Assembly: GCA_000406005.1 (NCBI GenBank)
Contig: ASZN01000155.1
Location: 1 to 5,640 of the forward strand
From: Candidatus Poribacteria bacterium WGA-3G
Lineage (GTDB): Bacteria; Poribacteria; WGA-4E; WGA-3G
Reading direction: 5' to 3'
DNA: 5,640 nucleotides
The position numbers were made by a program, and so were the translations under genes. A model generated the notes under the pieces. That model searched no databases and was not told the origin of the DNA. It worked only from the letters and a program-made list of their open reading frames with translations. Of this stretch, positions 5,496-5,640 are shown piece after piece (the first letter of the stretch is position 1; each line of letters begins with the position of its first letter).

Positions 5496-5640
5496 ATGGC
5501 GAAAAAAAGAAAGAAAAAACAAAAGAAACATCGCAGAACGTATAAGTATCCGATACGAGAACACCCCAAGAATGTCCGTCTTGGGAATATGCTTGACGAC
5601 TTGGGTGATGTTCACAATCACTTTCTCAAGCTTGAGAACC
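5496..5640 (+). CDS. tnpB: TnpB-type RNA-guided endonuclease / IS605 OrfB, N-terminal part
   Basis: Forty-eight codons are present before the window ends. The product opens with a very basic MAKKRKKKQKKHRR stretch, then TYKYPIREHPKNVRLGNMLDD, then LGDVHNHFLKLEN. The T-Y/F-K-Y start and the later VHNHFL segment match the N-terminus of IS605 OrfB/TnpB proteins of the 'KYPIREHPKN' subtype; this is recognition by eye. TnpB is an RNA-guided DNA nuclease with a C-terminal RuvC domain, normally near 400 residues, so most of the gene and its catalytic residues lie beyond the edge. The ATG at 5496 is the only likely start, because TGA sits in frame at 5487-5489. No strong ribosome site is close: AAAGG at 5473-5477 is 18 bases away and GAGGGG at 5465-5470 is 25 bases away. 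Translation may therefore be weak or dependent on the folded leader. Confidence 0.75.
   Translation, partial: MAKKRKKKQKKHRRTYKYPIREHPKNVRLGNMLDDLGDVHNHFLKLEN

Larger units (their letters stand above)
5296..5640 (+). mobile_element. left part of an IS200/IS605 (IS1341-like) element carrying tnpB
   Basis: The segment runs from an IS200/IS605-style subterminal hairpin, through a promoter and leader, into the start of a TnpB-type gene that leaves the window. No tnpA is seen upstream of tnpB, as in tnpB-only (IS1341-like) elements, which rely on a Y1 transposase supplied in trans. A tnpA elsewhere in the element cannot be excluded. The exact left boundary is not visible: cleavage sites in this family lie roughly 10-20 bases outside the hairpin, so the end is probably around 5280-5296. 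Confidence 0.5.

Noticed and set aside
5427..5621. A 64-codon minus-strand open frame
   Set aside because: It is antisense to the lysine-rich start of tnpB and the leader hairpins. Its Phe/Leu/Ser-rich run is simply the complement of the Lys codons.
5479..5640. An overlapping GTG-started frame reading through the tnpB start
   Set aside because: It stays open to the edge but its product is arginine/serine-rich and unrecognisable, whereas the ATG 5496 frame gives a TnpB-like N-terminus.
4895..5640. CRISPR array or tRNA in the structured intergenic region
   Set aside because: No repeat of 23 bases or more recurs with regular spacing, and none of the hairpins forms a cloverleaf or contains the TTCGA T-loop pattern in the right place.

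Overview
The window reads as a piece of a Gram-negative-type, environmentally derived bacterial genome. The best guess is a lineage such as Candidatus Poribacteria or a Planctomycetes-like relative. This is inference from gene style: an ECF sigma factor fused through a membrane helix to a large Asp-box beta-propeller, a DUF3352-like exported protein, and an intergenic space full of small inverted-repeat elements beside a TnpB gene. No rRNA or other taxonomic marker is present.

Layout. Positions 1-118 are a short gap that may hold the last codons of a plus-strand gene entering from the left. Two minus-strand genes fill 119-4894. Upstream (transcribed first) is a 976-residue membrane-tethered sigma factor/propeller fusion (4894 to 1964). 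It is followed after 69 bases by a 591-residue exported DUF3352-like protein (1894 to 119). I see no terminator between them, so they are probably one operon. The likely promoter lies at about 4973-5000 on the minus strand, with an A/T-tract just upstream and a perfect 12-bp palindrome in the leader.

Positions 4895-5495 (about 600 bases) hold no convincing gene but are dense in structure. In order they contain the sigma-operon promoter region, a 12-bp direct repeat, a 116-bp MITE-like element with perfect 14-bp terminal inverted repeats and a nested central hairpin, and an IS200/IS605-type hairpin. A near-consensus sigma-70 promoter and a leader with two successive hairpins follow. The first 48 codons of a TnpB-type gene then run off the right edge.

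How it fits together: the fusion protein looks like a one-component transmembrane switch, with the sigma domains in the cytoplasm and the propeller outside. The DUF3352-like exported protein is a plausible partner or output. The right side is a separate mobile-DNA neighbourhood that probably moved in next to the operon's promoter.
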